Shown here: in pieces, positions 19,440 through 27,968 of the stretch
Layout of the letters: every line of letters starts with the position of its first letter
Numbering within the stretch: the first letter of the stretch is position 1
NCBI GenBank assembly: GCA_000961645.1
Contig: LADM01000032.1
Span: forward strand, 1-54,225
Direction of reading: 5' to 3'
Length of the DNA: 54,225 nucleotides
Origin: Gammaproteobacteria bacterium BRH_c0
Lineage (GTDB): Bacteria > Pseudomonadota > Gammaproteobacteria > Pseudomonadales > Porticoccaceae
Translations under genes and position numbers: made by a program
The notes under the pieces: generated by a model
Told to the model about the DNA's origin: nothing
Seen by the model: only the letters and a program-made list of their open reading frames with translations
Database searches by the model: none

Positions 19440-19492
19440 AGGGTCTGTTGATGTTTGGGCATCACCACTGTTGCCCAACATCAACAGACCCT
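19440..19492. repeat. Long hairpin (~21 bp) after the GGDEF-EAL gene
   Basis: A 22-base arm (19440-19461, beginning AGGGTCTGTTGATG) and a 21-base arm (19472-19492) are complementary except for one bulged T, with a 10-base loop. It starts four bases past the stop of the GGDEF-EAL gene. The length and bulge resemble a repetitive extragenic or mobile palindrome more than a standard terminator; no clear T-run follows. Confidence 0.7.
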
Positions 19493-19496
19493 AAGC

Positions 19497-21776
19497 TCAA
19501 AGCACCGCAGTTGAATCGCCGGGGATTACCTCAGATTGGCGGGAGCTATCCTGATAGTAGACACGAAACTCAGCAACACTCATGGGCCGGGCGTACAGAT
19601 AACCCTGGCCGTAGCGACAGCCCAATTCCCGCAGCAGGGTTTCTTCTCGTGAGTGTTCGATGCCCACTCCCAGCAATTTCAGCCCCAGCAACTCGGCGAG
19701 GGTAACCAGTGCATTCAACAAAAACCGCGCTTCGTTGGGGGAGCGCCCGGCGAACAGCAGTTTTTGATCCAGTTTGACCATGGCCACAGGCAAATCGCGC
19801 AGATAAAGCAGCGACTCATTGCTGGCTCCAAAATCATCGATGGCGCAAATCAACCCCTGGGCCATTGCCGAATCCAGGAAACGCCGCGACCTGGCCTGAT
19901 CAGCGAGAGCGACCCGCTCGGGGATTTCCATGACGATGGCACCAGGATTCAACTGGTTGACCTCCATCGCGTCCTGCATGGTGCAGAGAAAATCCTCACT
20001 CTCCAACTGCATTGCCGCCAGGTTCATGGAAATAAAATCGAGCTGTACTTTCTGCTCACGCCACAGATTGAACTGTCCACACACCTCATGGGCTACCCAG
20101 TTGCCAATCTCGTGGATCATGCCCTTTTCTTCCGCCATGGCCAGAAAATGCTGGGGGGCCAGCAACCCCAGGGTGGGATGATTCCAGCGCAACAGTGCCT
20201 CACCGCCAACGATAGCGCCTGTGACCAGATCATGCAGGGGCTGGTAAAACAGCTCTATCTGTTCGCGACGAATGGCAAGGCGCAACTCTGAATACTGCAC
20301 CTTGCCAAAGGCAGTGCCAGGAGCAGTCTCCGCAAGGTAAAAAAACCCGTTGCGTCCCTTGCTTTTCGCCTTGTACATGGCGGTATCGGCACCATCCATC
20401 AGTGTCAGCATATCCTCGCCATGATCGGGATACACCCCCACTCCAATACTGGCCGATACTTCCAGGGACTGGCCGTTGGCTGCAAACTCATCGTCAAAGC
20501 AGCGCAGAATTTTTTGCCCCAGGCTGATGACCTGCTCGTTGTCCTCGATATTTTCAGCAATCACCGTGAATTCGTCGCCCGCCAGGCGCGCCACGGTATC
20601 AACATCCCGCATCGCCTGTTGCACGCGGCTGCCAACACTTTTCAGCACTTCATCGCCAAACTGGTGACCGAGGGAATCATTGATCAGCTTGAAGTTATCG
20701 ATGTCGACAAAATACACCGCCAAACGGTTGCCCAGGCGCTTGGCGCGCTTCATGGCCTGTTCGAGGCGATCCATAAAGAGCCGCCGGTTGGGCAAACCCG
20801 TCAACTGATCATGGTTGACCAGGTACTTGAGTTCCTCCTGGCTGCGGCGTATATCCGTGATGTCTGTGGTATCGGAAAACACACAGACATAGTGGGCAAT
20901 TGCGCCGTTGTCGCGGATTACGCTGATGGTGAGATTGGCCGAATACAGGTCACCATTTTTGCGTCGCGCCCAGACCTCTCCCTGCCATACCCCCCGGGTT
21001 TTGAGCTGGCGAAAAATGTCACGATAAAATCCTGGCGTCTTTATCTCGGGGCTGGGGATACCGGCTTTTTTGCCCAGCACTTCCTGCAAGGCATAACCGG
21101 TGATAGTGGTGAATGCCGGGTTAACCCCTATAACCTGACGCTGACTGTTGGAAACCGAAATGGCATCAGTGGTGTTTTGCAGCACCTTGCGCAGCAGATC
21201 AATCTCCGCATTCAGTTTGCGCTCCTGGGTCTGGTCAATACTGATACAGCTGTAACCGAGCATTTCTCCAGCGCGACTGATGTTAGGAAAAAAATGATGC
21301 CGGTAAAACCGCTGGGCAAACTGCCGCTCGGTGGTGAAATGCTCACCCGCAAGTGCGCGCTGCACATCCTCTGTCAACTGGAAATCATTCTTCACCAGCG
21401 CAAGAATACTTTTGCCCAGCACTTTTGTCGGCTGCATCCCGGCATCGGCCAGGGCGCTGCCCCCGGCCTCAATGATGATCCCGTCGCGATCCACTGCGAT
21501 ATACACCACCGGCGAGTGTTCTCCCAGGGTGTCCATCAGGAAACGGCGCTCCAGCTGGTCATCGACATTCGGGATCGGAACAGGGCGATAACGGGGCAGG
21601 CTGACAAGAATGAGGGAGACCAGCCAGACAATCCCCAGCAGCAGGTACCAGGGCCAGTGACTTGCCGGGTCCAGGAAAAGCAGGTAGCGGGAAAACACCA
21701 CCAGTCCAAGGCATAACAGCGTGATCAGAACAATTCTGGTGAACAGGCTTATCTGTGATATCAAACGACGAAACAC
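19497..21776 (-). CDS. Membrane PAS-PAS-GGDEF-EAL cyclic-di-GMP protein, EAL site degenerate
   Basis: 759 residues from a GTG with an AGAGG ribosome-binding site (a TTG at 21824 would add 16). Two membrane helices at about 11-35 and 44-59, PAS-like domains at ~80-185 and ~195-315, GGDEF at ~320-480, EAL at ~495-745. The GGDEF site reads 'AGDEF' (399-403), a variant found in active cyclases, with an intact inhibitory RxxD five residues before it. In the EAL domain Glu526 (EAL), Asn585, Glu617, Asp647/648, Lys668 and Gln724 are present. The conserved 'EGVE' reads 'VGIE': Val704 replaces the first glutamate, which is needed for hydrolysis in studied phosphodiesterases. I infer a cyclase, or a sensor, with little or no phosphodiesterase activity. 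Confidence 0.88.
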   Translation of the reverse strand: MFRRLISQISLFTRIVLITLLCLGLVVFSRYLLFLDPASHWPWYLLLGIVWLVSLILVSLPRYRPVPIPNVDDQLERRFLMDTLGEHSPVVYIAVDRDGIIIEAGGSALADAGMQPTKVLGKSILALVKNDFQLTEDVQRALAGEHFTTERQFAQRFYRHHFFPNISRAGEMLGYSCISIDQTQERKLNAEIDLLRKVLQNTTDAISVSNSQRQVIGVNPAFTTITGYALQEVLGKKAGIPSPEIKTPGFYRDIFRQLKTRGVWQGEVWARRKNGDLYSANLTISVIRDNGAIAHYVCVFSDTTDITDIRRSQEELKYLVNHDQLTGLPNRRLFMDRLEQAMKRAKRLGNRLAVYFVDIDNFKLINDSLGHQFGDEVLKSVGSRVQQAMRDVDTVARLAGDEFTVIAENIEDNEQVISLGQKILRCFDDEFAANGQSLEVSASIGVGVYPDHGEDMLTLMDGADTAMYKAKSKGRNGFFYLAETAPGTAFGKVQYSELRLAIRREQIELFYQPLHDLVTGAIVGGEALLRWNHPTLGLLAPQHFLAMAEEKGMIHEIGNWVAHEVCGQFNLWREQKVQLDFISMNLAAMQLESEDFLCTMQDAMEVNQLNPGAIVMEIPERVALADQARSRRFLDSAMAQGLICAIDDFGASNESLLYLRDLPVAMVKLDQKLLFAGRSPNEARFLLNALVTLAELLGLKLLGVGIEHSREETLLRELGCRYGQGYLYARPMSVAEFRVYYQDSSRQSEVIPGDSTAVL

Positions 21777-22336
21777 GGCACGGCACCTCTGATCACCACA
21801 CGGTTTCGTCCGTAGTGGAGGCAAATCTTGTCATTGTTCATTATTGTGAGGCGGACGACCTGCTACCTGTTGGACCCAAGGACACATCAACCACTGCGAC
21901 CTTATCCATAACCACGGTCCTGCCTGCCACGCTTTGAGCACTGCCTGCACAAGGAAAATCACACCCTATATGAACAGCTTGGGGGCATGAATCAACTTTG
22001 AGCTACCCGAAGGGCGAATTCTCCGACCAAACCACCTGGAGCAGAGCGCCCAGGCTTGCGCACCAGGTTGCGTCACTCTGTGTAGAAACCCCTTGAAACA
22101 CGGGGTTACGGACCCGTCACAGGACAAGGAATCCTGCGGCGCAGTTCGACAAAAGTGATACACTCGCCGCCCGTGGATTTTTAGGGCGGCATTGGGGTCT
22201 ATGCTTGGTGTTCCCGACATGGCTGGCGACTGGTTTTACAGCGACAATCCTGGGAATGTATTGCGCCAGGGAGGGTGAAAGGTGTTGCAGGATCAATATC
22301 CTGCACAAGACAAACTGACCCTGCAACAGCGCGACC
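21777..22336. other. 560-base non-coding region between divergent signalling genes
   Basis: No convincing reading frame occurs on either strand. The region holds several short hairpins: AACCCC/GGGGTT at 22087-22107, CAGGA/TCCTG at 22120-22136, and the paired structures at 22283-22328 described separately. It must contain promoters for the GGDEF-EAL gene (minus) and the response regulator (plus), but I cannot assign -35/-10 pairs with confidence. I compared it by eye with the cyclic-di-GMP-I riboswitch core and saw no match. Confidence 0.5.
22283..22328 (+). promoter_or_regulatory. Two mutually exclusive hairpins in the response-regulator leader
   Basis: TGCAGGAT (22286-22293) pairs with ATCCTGCA (22298-22305) around CAAT. 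The overlapping TGTTGCAGG (22283-22291) pairs equally well with CCTGCAACA (22320-22328), which ends eight bases before the start codon at 22337. The two stems share bases and cannot form together. The gene has no recognisable Shine-Dalgarno, so the choice of stem could control translation. This is inference from complementarity alone. Confidence 0.45.
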
Positions 22337-23041
22337 ATGAAAAAAGTACTGATCATTGACGATGACCACTTCTTCCACCAGGTCATCAAATCCCAGCTTG
22401 AGACCCAAGACCTGAAATGCCATACCTGCAAAACCTACGCCGCGGCCAGGGAATGGATAGCAACCCAGGGCACGCCCGATATTATTCTGCTCGATTACGA
22501 TCTCGGTCCGGGGCAAAAATCCGGCATTGATATTTGCCGCCAGATCAAGGAGACCATGTCCCTGCCGGTCATCATGGTTTCCGGTGATGAACGGCTCCAG
22601 ACTATCGTTGCCTGCCTCGATGCCGGCGCCGATCAGTACATTCTCAAACCCTACGCCCTGGAAGAACTGTTGGCGCGCATGCGCGCAGCTTTCAGGTTAT
22701 ACGACCGGACTGTAGCCGAACCTGCAGAGCCAATCCTCAACGCGGGGGCGATCAGCCTCAACACACAATCCGGCGACCTCACCATCGGCGATGCAGCGGT
22801 TCGACTGACCGATATGGAAGTGGCTGTCACCAGGCTTCTGCTTCAGCATTTTGGCGCACTGACCGACAGGGACGAGCTTTGCCAGACCCTCTATGGTCGG
22901 AATTTTGATCCCGCCAACCGCTCACTTGATGTACTGGTTGGCAGACTGCGCAAGAAGATTGCGTCGATTAGCGCGGGCTATGCCATCAAGAACGTACGCG
23001 GCAAGGGCTACCGGTTGCACCCGACCACAGGCCGCCGCTAA
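22337..23041 (+). CDS. Orphan OmpR/PhoB-type response regulator
   Basis: 234 residues. The receiver domain spans about 1-115 with the acidic pocket Asp8-Asp10, phosphoacceptor Asp53 ('IILLDYD') and Lys104 ('ILKPYALEEL'). A C-terminal winged-helix DNA-binding domain follows (~135-230, 'RSLDVLVGRLRKKI' recognition helix, 'VRGKGYRL'). No histidine kinase is encoded nearby. Its divergent neighbour is the PAS-GGDEF-EAL protein, which has no transmitter domain, so the partner kinase must be elsewhere. The start codon lacks a Shine-Dalgarno and follows a potentially switching leader. Confidence 0.92.
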   Translation: MKKVLIIDDDHFFHQVIKSQLETQDLKCHTCKTYAAAREWIATQGTPDIILLDYDLGPGQKSGIDICRQIKETMSLPVIMVSGDERLQTIVACLDAGADQYILKPYALEELLARMRAAFRLYDRTVAEPAEPILNAGAISLNTQSGDLTIGDAAVRLTDMEVAVTRLLLQHFGALTDRDELCQTLYGRNFDPANRSLDVLVGRLRKKIASISAGYAIKNVRGKGYRLHPTTGRR

Positions 23042-23103
23042 CGCCACAAAGCGCCGTTCAAGCCGGCGTGCAAAGAGGCGCAGAACCCGCTGCCTGCCAG
23101 TAA

Positions 23104-23814
23104 TCACCAGCCAAATACATCCTTGACAAAAGGAATGGTGACCCGCCTGCCAGCGGACAGGGACGCCCTGTCGAGACGGTCCAGGTACGCCATCAGTACC
23201 GCCAGAGAGCGGTCGCCGCGGCTGAGAATAAAGGTGGCGACTTCCTCGCTCAGGCCAATACCCAGACGCTGGGCGCGGAAACGCAGAATGGCTGTCTTTT
23301 CACTATCGCTGTAGCCTGGCAGGTGAAACACCAGGCACGATGCGAGGCGCGACTGCAGATCGGGCAGGTGGAAGGGAAGTTCCCTGGGCGGGCAGTCAGC
23401 ACTGATCAGCAGCAGATTGCCCTGCTCCCGCAAACGGTTGAAGAGACTGAAGATGCCCTCCTCCCAGGCGCGCTCCCCGGCGATGGCCTGCACATTGGCC
23501 AGACAGACCAGCGGCTGGTATTCAAGATCGGCCAGCAGATCAGCGGGAGGCATTTCCCCCAGCTCGTCGAGTGGCAGGTAAAGGGCACCCTTGCCGCTGC
23601 GCTGGAACTGGTGACAGGTGGCTTGCAACAGATGGCTGCGCCCGGTGCCTTCGCCACCCCACAGGTAGATGGCGGTTTCCCCTCCTTCAGGGCGACCAAC
23701 GCTGGACTGCAGCGCCCTTGCTACCTGATCCCGCAGGGAATCCGCAGCCCCGAGAAAATTGCCAAAGGTGGCATCGTTGCGCAGGGACAGCGGCAGACTA
23801 AGCTGGTCGACCAT
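23104..23814 (-). CDS. hda: DnaA-regulatory inactivator Hda
   Basis: With the DNA-loaded sliding clamp, Hda stimulates ATP hydrolysis by DnaA and so prevents re-initiation. 236 residues. The clamp-binding motif 'QLSLPL' is at residues 4-9. The AAA+ core has Walker A 'GGEGTGRSHLL' (Arg instead of Lys, as in other Hda proteins) and 'LPDLQSRLASC', which carries the arginine finger. It starts three bases after the stop of the DUF2066 gene and is cotranscribed with it. hda-DUF2066 facing purM-purN is a pseudomonad-like arrangement. Confidence 0.93.
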   Translation of the reverse strand: MVDQLSLPLSLRNDATFGNFLGAADSLRDQVARALQSSVGRPEGGETAIYLWGGEGTGRSHLLQATCHQFQRSGKGALYLPLDELGEMPPADLLADLEYQPLVCLANVQAIAGERAWEEGIFSLFNRLREQGNLLLISADCPPRELPFHLPDLQSRLASCLVFHLPGYSDSEKTAILRFRAQRLGIGLSEEVATFILSRGDRSLAVLMAYLDRLDRASLSAGRRVTIPFVKDVFGW

Positions 23815-23817
23815 GCA

Positions 23818-25050
23818 TCAGCGCCCGCCAATCCAGCGCAGGTGCTGGACTTTCTCAAACTCGGCGACGGGAATGCCAACACCGGGGTCAGGAACAGTCT
23901 GGCCGTCCGCCAGGGGAATATCCGGCGCGCTATCTACAGCCTCCTGGAAGGTCAAATCATCCAGGGCGTCGCCCTGATTTTGCACATCAACGCCACTAGC
24001 GCTGCCCGTCGGCACAGCTGTCTCCCTGCTGCGCACGGAACCGTCCGGGTTGAGGGGTTCAAGACCGGGATAGCGATAGAGACTGTCAAGCAGATGACTG
24101 CGCTCCCCTTCAATGGCCAGCACCAGCTGGACATGGTCGCCGTCGAGCCCTGTCACTTCAACCTTGCGGATAATGGACATATCTTCAAGCGCAGTGATCA
24201 GGTTGTTATAGGCTCGAAAACTGTTGATACCCCGCACCTCAACGTCAACCTGGTCGGCCGTTTTGCGCGCCACATAACTGAAATTTGCCGCCACTGCGTC
24301 GACCGCCTGGTCGACCAGCGTCTGCAGCATCGCCTCAAGACTGAGGGCCTCCACGTCGCGCATCATGGATTGACCATCACGGCCCATAATCCAGGCCCCG
24401 CGCCACACCCCATCGCCGGGCTGATGCAAACGCACTACCATCCACCCTTCAACGGGATAGCGGGACGAAGCGAGAGCAATCGCATCGGTATCGAAGCTCA
24501 GGGCTTGTTCGGCGGGTAAATGCTGCTGATCCTGAAGGTCGTAGCGAGGATAGATGACCGGCATGCCGCGGCGATCAAATACCCTGTCGAGTGAGCGCTG
24601 CACAGCCTCGGCCTGTGCCGGGGTAACGAATGCCGACTCTCCGAGGGGAGAATCCGCCACCAGCCACACCAGGATGCGCGGACGATTCAGCGGCCAGATA
24701 GGCAAACCCCGGTCGCGCAGAAAGCGATCAACCCCGACTCGGTCATAGTGCACTTTAAGACCGAGATTACTGTCGTTTGTATTCAGTGCGGTGTAGCTGT
24801 ACTCCACCACATAGGCATTGACCCTGGCCAGCATTGCCCTGACTTCAGGGCGGCTGGCCACGTCGCTGACGCCGGTCAGGCGGATCAGCACTTCCTCCAT
24901 GCCCAGCTTGACGGCCTGCGAGCGGGCAGCGTCTGAGTGGTCTGCCACCGGCGCTGTGGCAGTATACAGATCATCAGCCCGCAACAGAGTTGGCAGCCCC
25001 GCCGTCAGAGCGAGGAAGGCGATGATCAATAATCTGATGGATGTCTTCAT
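23818..25050 (-). CDS. Exported DUF2066 protein
   Basis: 410 residues from the ATG at 25050, which begins a clear signal peptide (hydrophobic stretch ~6-22, cleavage near 'LLRA'); the frame extends 16 codons upstream without family-like sequence. The rest is the DUF2066 domain ('[10 protein letters not shown]', 'YVVEYSY', 'ILVWLVAD', 'VEGWMVVRL') followed by a ~60-residue disordered acidic tail. The function is unknown; the conserved link with hda may be only operon history. It is divergent from purM across 229 bases. No Shine-Dalgarno is obvious. Confidence 0.85.
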   Translation of the reverse strand: MKTSIRLLIIAFLALTAGLPTLLRADDLYTATAPVADHSDAARSQAVKLGMEEVLIRLTGVSDVASRPEVRAMLARVNAYVVEYSYTALNTNDSNLGLKVHYDRVGVDRFLRDRGLPIWPLNRPRILVWLVADSPLGESAFVTPAQAEAVQRSLDRVFDRRGMPVIYPRYDLQDQQHLPAEQALSFDTDAIALASSRYPVEGWMVVRLHQPGDGVWRGAWIMGRDGQSMMRDVEALSLEAMLQTLVDQAVDAVAANFSYVARKTADQVDVEVRGINSFRAYNNLITALEDMSIIRKVEVTGLDGDHVQLVLAIEGERSHLLDSLYRYPGLEPLNPDGSVRSRETAVPTGSASGVDVQNQGDALDDLTFQEAVDSAPDIPLADGQTVPDPGVGIPVAEFEKVQHLRWIGGR

Positions 25051-25279
25051 GGGGCAGAATTGTAGCAGTTGTTCAGTGCCGGTTATTGCTCCCGGCAAGC
25101 TAAATTTTTACCGCAAACAGAAGACTGGCCACAATCCTGCGGCCTTCAACTGGCAGATTGTCATGACTCCCGGCCCCAGCAACACGCTGGCTGGCCGCCC
25201 GTTGAGGGTTCACTTAACATCCGGGCTAGCTTTCTCCCCATGGCAAGATAAAATAGCCCCCTTTTCCAGGAAGCCTGCC

Positions 25280-26338
25280 ATGAGCGACGCAAAAAATCCC
25301 TCCCCACCCCGTTCCCTGACCTACAAGGATGCCGGCGTGGACATCGATGCAGGCAATGCCCTGGTGGAACGGATCAAGGATGTCACCCGCAAAACCCGCC
25401 GCCCTGAGGTTATGTCGGGGCTGGGTGGTTTTGGCGCCCTGTGCAAGCTGCCCTCCGGTTACAAGACGCCTGTATTGGTCAGCGGTACTGATGGCGTGGG
25501 CACCAAGCTGCGCCTTGCCCTCGACCTGGGCAAGCACGACACCATCGGCATTGACCTGGTAGCCATGTGTGTCAACGACCTGGTGGTGTGCGGCGCCGAG
25601 CCGCTGTTTTTCCTCGATTACTACGCCACCGGACACCTCAATGTCGATATCGCCGCCGATGTCATCAGCGGTATCGCTGAAGGCTGCCTGCAGGCCGGCT
25701 GCTCCCTGGTAGGGGGTGAAACGGCGGAAATGCCCGGCATGTACGAAGGCGAAGACTACGATCTGGCGGGTTTTTGCGTCGGCGTGGTGGAAGAAGCAGA
25801 AATCATTGACGGCAAATCCGTGCGTATTGGCGATACCCTCATCGGCATTGCCGCCAGCGGCCCCCACTCCAACGGTTACTCGCTGATTCGCAAGATTCTT
25901 GAAGTCTCCGGCGCCGACCCCTTGACCACCATGGTGGGCGACCAGACCCTGGCCGACGCCCTGATGGCCCCCACTCGCATCTATGTGAAGATACTGCTCG
26001 ACCTGCTCCGCAACTGCCCCGTCCACGCCATAGCCCATATCACGGGTGGCGGCCTGCTGGAAAACATTCCCCGGGTACTGCCGGACGGCGCCCGCGCGGC
26101 ACTGGATGCCAACAGCTGGAGCCTGCCTCCGGTGTTCCAGTGGCTGCAACAGCAGGGCAATGTCGACACCACTGAAATGCACCGCACCTTCAACTGCGGT
26201 ATCGGCATGGTCATCAGTGTGCCAGCCGATGAGACTGAAAACGCCCTCGGTCTTCTCAATCGCGCCGGTGAGTCAGCCTATGTCATCGGGGTTATCGAAA
26301 AAGAAGTCAGCGGTGAACCACGGGTGGTAATCCGCTGA
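25280..26338 (+). CDS. purM: Phosphoribosylformylglycinamidine cyclo-ligase (AIR synthetase)
   Basis: Closes the imidazole ring: FGAM + ATP to AIR. 352 residues, standard length. Motifs: '[15 protein letters not shown]' at the N-terminus, '[11 protein letters not shown]', '[10 protein letters not shown]', '[19 protein letters not shown]' and '[10 protein letters not shown]'. An AGGAAG ribosome-binding site fixes the ATG at 25280; the frame stays open upstream but codes for nothing recognisable. One base separates it from purN. A TAAAAT at 25249-25254 could be its -10; no -35 is convincing. Confidence 0.97.
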   Translation: MSDAKNPSPPRSLTYKDAGVDIDAGNALVERIKDVTRKTRRPEVMSGLGGFGALCKLPSGYKTPVLVSGTDGVGTKLRLALDLGKHDTIGIDLVAMCVNDLVVCGAEPLFFLDYYATGHLNVDIAADVISGIAEGCLQAGCSLVGGETAEMPGMYEGEDYDLAGFCVGVVEEAEIIDGKSVRIGDTLIGIAASGPHSNGYSLIRKILEVSGADPLTTMVGDQTLADALMAPTRIYVKILLDLLRNCPVHAIAHITGGGLLENIPRVLPDGARAALDANSWSLPPVFQWLQQQGNVDTTEMHRTFNCGIGMVISVPADETENALGLLNRAGESAYVIGVIEKEVSGEPRVVIR

Positions 26339-26339
26339 G

Positions 26340-27017
26340 ATGAGTACTGCCAAAACCCGCCTGGTGATACTGATTTCCGGCACCGGCAGCAACATGGAAG
26401 CCCTGATTCAGGCCGCCAGCAGCGGCGCTGTCAGCGGCGAAATTGTCGCTGTTTTCAGCAACAGGCCCGACGCCAGGGGCCTGGACACCGCCAGGGCGGC
26501 AGGCATTGCCACCGAGGTGGTCAACCACCGGGACTTTGCCGACCGCGAAAGCTTTGATGCCGAACTGGCGGCCCGCATCAACAGTTACGCCCCCGACCTG
26601 GTGATTCTGGCCGGTTTTATGCGCATTCTCACCACCGCCTTTGTGCGCCAGTTCCATGGCCGCCTGATGAATATTCACCCGTCCCTGCTGCCAAAATACC
26701 CCGGGTTGCACACCCACCAGCGCGCCCTTGAGGCTGGCGACTGTGAAGCCGGTGCCACCGTGCACTTTGTTACCGAGGAACTCGACGGTGGCCCGGCCAT
26801 CGTCCAGGCCCCTGTTGCTGTGCGTGAAGGGGATACGGAGCAAACCCTGGCCGAGCGGGTATTGGTGCTCGAACATCAAATCTACCCTTATGCGGTAGAG
26901 CTGTTCTGCCAGGGTCGCCTTGTGATCAACACCCAGGGAGTTTTGCTCGACGACCAGCTGTTGCCGCCCGGTGGCATCAGCTATCCCCTGCAAAAACCCG
27001 TTCGGTCTGAACAATAA
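26340..27017 (+). CDS. purN: Phosphoribosylglycinamide formyltransferase
   Basis: Transfers the formyl group of 10-formyl-THF to GAR in purine synthesis. 225 residues. N-terminal 'ILISGTGSNMEAL' binds phosphate. The catalytic triad is present: Asn111 and His113 in 'NIHPSLLPKYPG', and Asp149 in 'EELDGGPA'. It follows purM by one base, so the two are coupled. A perfect 13-bp hairpin lies eight bases beyond its stop. Confidence 0.97.
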   Translation: MSTAKTRLVILISGTGSNMEALIQAASSGAVSGEIVAVFSNRPDARGLDTARAAGIATEVVNHRDFADRESFDAELAARINSYAPDLVILAGFMRILTTAFVRQFHGRLMNIHPSLLPKYPGLHTHQRALEAGDCEAGATVHFVTEELDGGPAIVQAPVAVREGDTEQTLAERVLVLEHQIYPYAVELFCQGRLVINTQGVLLDDQLLPPGGISYPLQKPVRSEQ

Positions 27018-27024
27018 CGCAGCG

Positions 27025-27055
27025 GGATGATCCAATGAGTAACATTGGATCATCC
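27025..27055. terminator. Perfect 13-bp hairpin after purN
   Basis: GGATGATCCAATG (27025-27037) and CATTGGATCATCC (27043-27055) flank an AGTAA loop. It begins eight bases after the purN stop and ends just before the GGAG ribosome-binding site of the DUF3108 gene. There is no T-run; it could reduce read-through, protect the purMN 3' end, or gate translation of the next gene. Confidence 0.65.
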
Positions 27056-27064
27056 GGAGTCTTA

Positions 27065-27877
27065 ATGCACCTGATTACCTGCCTGCTAGTGATATGTCTC
27101 TCCACCGCTGCCTATGGCGCTGGCAACCTGCAAACCATGTCAGCAGCCCGGCCAGCCACCCTGGCCTCTGCCAGCCCTGCCCAGGCCATGAATCCGACGC
27201 CACCCACATCGTCTGCAAAAGCACCCGCTGCGAGCCCGGCAACCAAATCCCTGCCCACCTACAGTGCTGTGTACCAGGCCAGCTACAACGGCATACCCAT
27301 TGAGGCACACCACACCCTTGCCACTACCGACACTGGCTACCAGCTGATCACCGAGGCAAAAAATTTCCTCGGCAGAATCAAGGAAGCGGAAAGCTTCCAC
27401 CTCGATACCAAAGGCACCATCGTTCCCGATCAGTATATTTACGACCGCTCTATCTTCGGTAAATCCCGCACGGAGACCATTGCCGTCGATCACCGCGACA
27501 AAACCTCCCTGACCCGCCGCAAGAACCGCGAATACCTGCTGGACTTCGAACCGGGACAGCTTGGCCCACTCAGCCACCAGGTAGCGCTGGGGCGGGACTT
27601 GCGCAACAATGCCAGGGAGTTGTCATATCAGGTCATCCTGCGCGGCCACATCAAGGAATACCGCTATCAGCGCTTGGGAGAGGAAGAACTCGATACAGCC
27701 CTGGGCAGGATGAACGTCGTCAAGGTGGAGCGGGTACGGGATAGCGATGAGCGCGAAACACTGCTGTGGCTGGCACCGTCACTGGGCTACCAGCCGGTCA
27801 AGCTGCTGCAGAAGGAAGATGGTGAGACCTATGAAATGTCCATCAAGTCCTTCAAACTCACAGGTGGCAACCCTTGA
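27065..27877 (+). CDS. Exported DUF3108 protein
   Basis: 270 residues from the ATG at 27065, preceded by GGAG at good distance. An ATG at 27035 in the same frame sits inside a perfect hairpin and would spoil the signal peptide. A signal peptide (~1-18, 'AYGA') leads to an Ala/Pro/Ser/Thr-rich linker (~20-62) and the DUF3108 domain ('YSAVYQASYNGIPIEA', 'YDRSIFGKSRTETI', 'LLWLAPSLGYQPVKL'). DUF3108 proteins are periplasmic with a lipocalin/LolA-like predicted fold; the function is unknown. It follows purMN and precedes two more envelope genes. Confidence 0.85.
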   Translation: MHLITCLLVICLSTAAYGAGNLQTMSAARPATLASASPAQAMNPTPPTSSAKAPAASPATKSLPTYSAVYQASYNGIPIEAHHTLATTDTGYQLITEAKNFLGRIKEAESFHLDTKGTIVPDQYIYDRSIFGKSRTETIAVDHRDKTSLTRRKNREYLLDFEPGQLGPLSHQVALGRDLRNNARELSYQVILRGHIKEYRYQRLGEEELDTALGRMNVVKVERVRDSDERETLLWLAPSLGYQPVKLLQKEDGETYEMSIKSFKLTGGNP

Positions 27878-27968
27878 TCAAGCTAATTCTGATCCATACT
27901 GAGAGTGTTTGGCAAAGGCTCGTGAGCCCACCAGCCAACGTTGCCTAAATGATACTTACGGAGAAATC

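Noticed and set aside
19440..19492. Hairpin as an integron attC site
   Set aside because: The outer ends lack the paired RYYYAAC/GTTRRRY core layout and no cassette structure surrounds it.
20421..21716. 431-codon plus-strand frame opposite the GGDEF-EAL gene
   Set aside because: Opposite strand of a gene with intact PAS, GGDEF and EAL motifs; no independent support.
21777..22336. Cyclic-di-GMP riboswitch near the GGDEF-EAL gene
   Set aside because: No match to the conserved GEMM core was seen on either strand.
25051..25279. PurR box in the DUF2066/purM divergent region
   Set aside because: I looked for an ACGCAAACG-type palindrome; the nearest string, ACCGCAAACAG, lacks the second half-site.
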